A stretch of 6,779 nt of DNA from JAZGBC01 sp036444495 (lineage in GTDB: Bacteria; Pseudomonadota; Alphaproteobacteria; Kiloniellales; J153). The DNA lies in contig JAZGBC010000038.1 of NCBI GenBank assembly GCA_036444495.1, positions 1 through 6,779 of the forward strand, given 5' to 3'. How positions within the stretch are numbered: position 1 is the first letter of the stretch; each line of letters begins with the position of its first letter. Shown piece after piece: positions 5,377 through 6,779 of the stretch. Below the pieces are notes generated by a model. The model ran no database searches, was not told the origin of the DNA, and was given only the letters and a program-made list of their open reading frames with translations. The position numbers and the translations under genes were made by a program.

Positions 5377-6779
5377 ATGCCGAAAAGCGACATTGAGATC
5401 GCGCGCGAGGCCAGCATGCGGCCGATCGCGGAGGTCGGAGAGATACTCGGGATACCGGCCGAATCGCTGATCCAGTACGGCCCGCACAAGGCCAAGGTAT
5501 CCTTCGACTACATCAATTCATTGGCCGACCGCCCGGACGGCAAGCTGATCCTGACCACCGCGATCACGCCCACACCCGCGGGCGAGGGCAAGACCACCAC
5601 CACGGTGGGCCTGGGCGACGCGCTCAACCGTCTCGGCAAGAAGGCGACCATCTGCCTGCGCGAGCCCTCCCTCGGTCCCTGCTTCGGCATCAAGGGCGGG
5701 GCGGCCGGCGGCGGATATGCTCAGGTGGTGCCCATGGAGGACATCAACCTCCACTTCACCGGCGACTTCCACGCCATCGGGGCGGCGAACAACCTGTTGG
5801 CGGCGCTCATCGACAACCACGTCTACTGGGGCAACAGGCTCGACATCGATACGCGGCGCATCGGCTGGCGGCGCGTGGTGGACATGAACGATCGCGCCTT
5901 GCGTTCGACCGTCTGCTCGCTCGGCGGGGTGGCCAACGGCTTCCCGCGCGAGGATGGTTTCGACATCACCGTGGCCTCCGAGGTCATGGCGATTTTCTGC
6001 CTGGCGAGCGGCCTCAAGGACCTGGAAGAGCGCCTGGGCAAGATCGTCATCGGCCAGACGCGCAAGCGCGAGCCAATCCTGGCCAAGGAATTGAAGGCTC
6101 CGGGCCCCATGAGCGTGCTCCTGAAAGACGCGCTCGCGCCCAACTTGGTGCAGACCTTGGAGAACAACCCGGCCTTCATCCACGGCGGACCCTTTGCCAA
6201 CATCGCCCATGGCTGCAACTCCGTGATCGCCACCAAGACGGCACTCAAGCTCGCCGACTACGTGGTGACCGAGGCCGGCTTCGGCGCCGACCTGGGCGCG
6301 GAGAAGTTCTTCAACATCAAATGCCGCAAGGCGGGTCTCAAGCCGGCCGCGGTGGTGCTGGTGGCCACGGTGCGCGCACTCAAGATGCACGGCGGCGTGG
6401 GCAAGGACGATCTGGGCAAGGAGAACGCAGCGGCGGTCAAGGCCGGCTGCTCGAACCTGGCCAAGCACCTGGAGAACTTGAAGCGTTTCGGCGTGCCGGC
6501 GGTGGTGGCGATCAACCGCTTCATCACCGACAGCGACGCCGAGGTCGCGGCGGTAAAGGAAACCGCCGAGGGTTTCGGCGCCAAGGCGATCCTCTGCACC
6601 CATTGGGCCGACGGCGGCGCGGGCACCGAGGAGTTGGCGCACCACGTGGTCGAGTTGGCCGATTCGGGTCAGGCCGACTTCAAGCCGCTCTACGAGGATT
6701 CCCTGCCGCTGTGGGACAAGGTGGAGGCGGTCGCGACCAAGCTCTACGGCGCGACGGGGATCACGGCGGACGGCAAGGT
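5377..6779 (+). CDS. fhs: Formate-tetrahydrofolate ligase (10-formyl-THF synthetase), 3' end outside window
   Basis: This enzyme makes 10-formyl-THF from formate, THF and ATP through formyl phosphate, feeding serine, purine and methyl pools. The window holds 467 of roughly 555-560 residues, and the frame is open to the last base. The P-loop TPAGEGKTTT lies at residues 66-75. The family signature LREPSLGPCFGIKGGAAGGG (94-113) continues into YAQVVPMEDINLHFTGDFHAI. The ligase block GGPFANIAHGCNSVIATKTA and EAGFGADLGAEKFFNIKCR are also intact. The N-terminus MPKSDIEIAREASMRPI is normal for the family, and GGGGGGA at 5362-5368 lies 8 bases before ATG 5377. The gap of 63 bases after the formyltransferase gene contains no terminator, so it is probably in the same operon. 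It would capture the formate released by the CoA-transferase step. Confidence 0.97.
   Translation, partial: MPKSDIEIAREASMRPIAEVGEILGIPAESLIQYGPHKAKVSFDYINSLADRPDGKLILTTAITPTPAGEGKTTTTVGLGDALNRLGKKATICLREPSLGPCFGIKGGAAGGGYAQVVPMEDINLHFTGDFHAIGAANNLLAALIDNHVYWGNRLDIDTRRIGWRRVVDMNDRALRSTVCSLGGVANGFPREDGFDITVASEVMAIFCLASGLKDLEERLGKIVIGQTRKREPILAKELKAPGPMSVLLKDALAPNLVQTLENNPAFIHGGPFANIAHGCNSVIATKTALKLADYVVTEAGFGADLGAEKFFNIKCRKAGLKPAAVVLVATVRALKMHGGVGKDDLGKENAAAVKAGCSNLAKHLENLKRFGVPAVVAINRFITDSDAEVAAVKETAEGFGAKAILCTHWADGGAGTEELAHHVVELADSGQADFKPLYEDSLPLWDKVEAVATKLYGATGITADGK

Noticed and set aside
4174..5487. 437-codon open frame on the - strand across the formyltransferase gene
   Set aside because: It spans the ends of two genes and an intergenic gap on the other strand and shows no domain, so it is a shadow frame.
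5518..6645. 375-codon open frame on the - strand opposite fhs
   Set aside because: The + strand carries the highly conserved fhs protein; the reverse product has no family features.

Overview
The window is a GC-rich segment with all genes on the + strand. It looks like it comes from an alphaproteobacterium, perhaps Rhodospirillales-like. That is inferred from the high GC content, the tripartite tricarboxylate transporter (TTT) permease, the FCD-type GntR regulator and the gene set; no rRNA or other phylogenetic marker is present. There is no sign of mobile elements, tRNAs or CRISPR.

Layout. Bases 1-389 hold the C-terminal end of a TctA-family permease. Bases 390-560 are a regulatory gap with a probable sigma70-like promoter overlapping a strong palindromic operator (441-469) and a hairpin-rich leader. 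Five genes follow: a GntR/FCD regulator (561-1256), a thiamine diphosphate (ThDP) enzyme of the acetolactate synthase / oxalyl-CoA decarboxylase / 2-hydroxyacyl-CoA lyase superfamily (1294-3018), a class III CoA-transferase very like formyl-CoA:oxalate CoA-transferase (3080-4345), a formyltransferase-fold protein that resembles the N-terminal domain of 10-formyl-THF dehydrogenase (4402-5313), and formate-tetrahydrofolate ligase, cut by the window end (5377 onward). The gaps between these five genes are 37, 61, 56 and 63 bases and show no intrinsic terminator, so one operon is likely.

Proposed logic. An imported organic acid is charged with CoA by the Frc-like transferase. The ThDP enzyme cleaves the acyl-CoA and releases formyl-CoA, plus CO2 if the substrate is oxalyl-CoA or an aldehyde/ketone if it is a 2-hydroxyacyl-CoA. 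The CoA is passed from formyl-CoA to the next substrate, and the formate is captured by Fhs as 10-formyl-THF. The ALDH1L1-like formyltransferase sits between these steps and has no obvious standard role there. The most interesting possibility is that it moves formyl groups between CoA and THF. The substrate cannot be fixed from sequence: the transferase points to oxalate, while the ThDP enzyme lacks the Oxc-specific motifs and looks more like the 2-hydroxyacyl-CoA lyase/ALS-like branch. The palindrome at the operon promoter is probably the site of the GntR regulator, giving autoregulation and substrate-induced expression.
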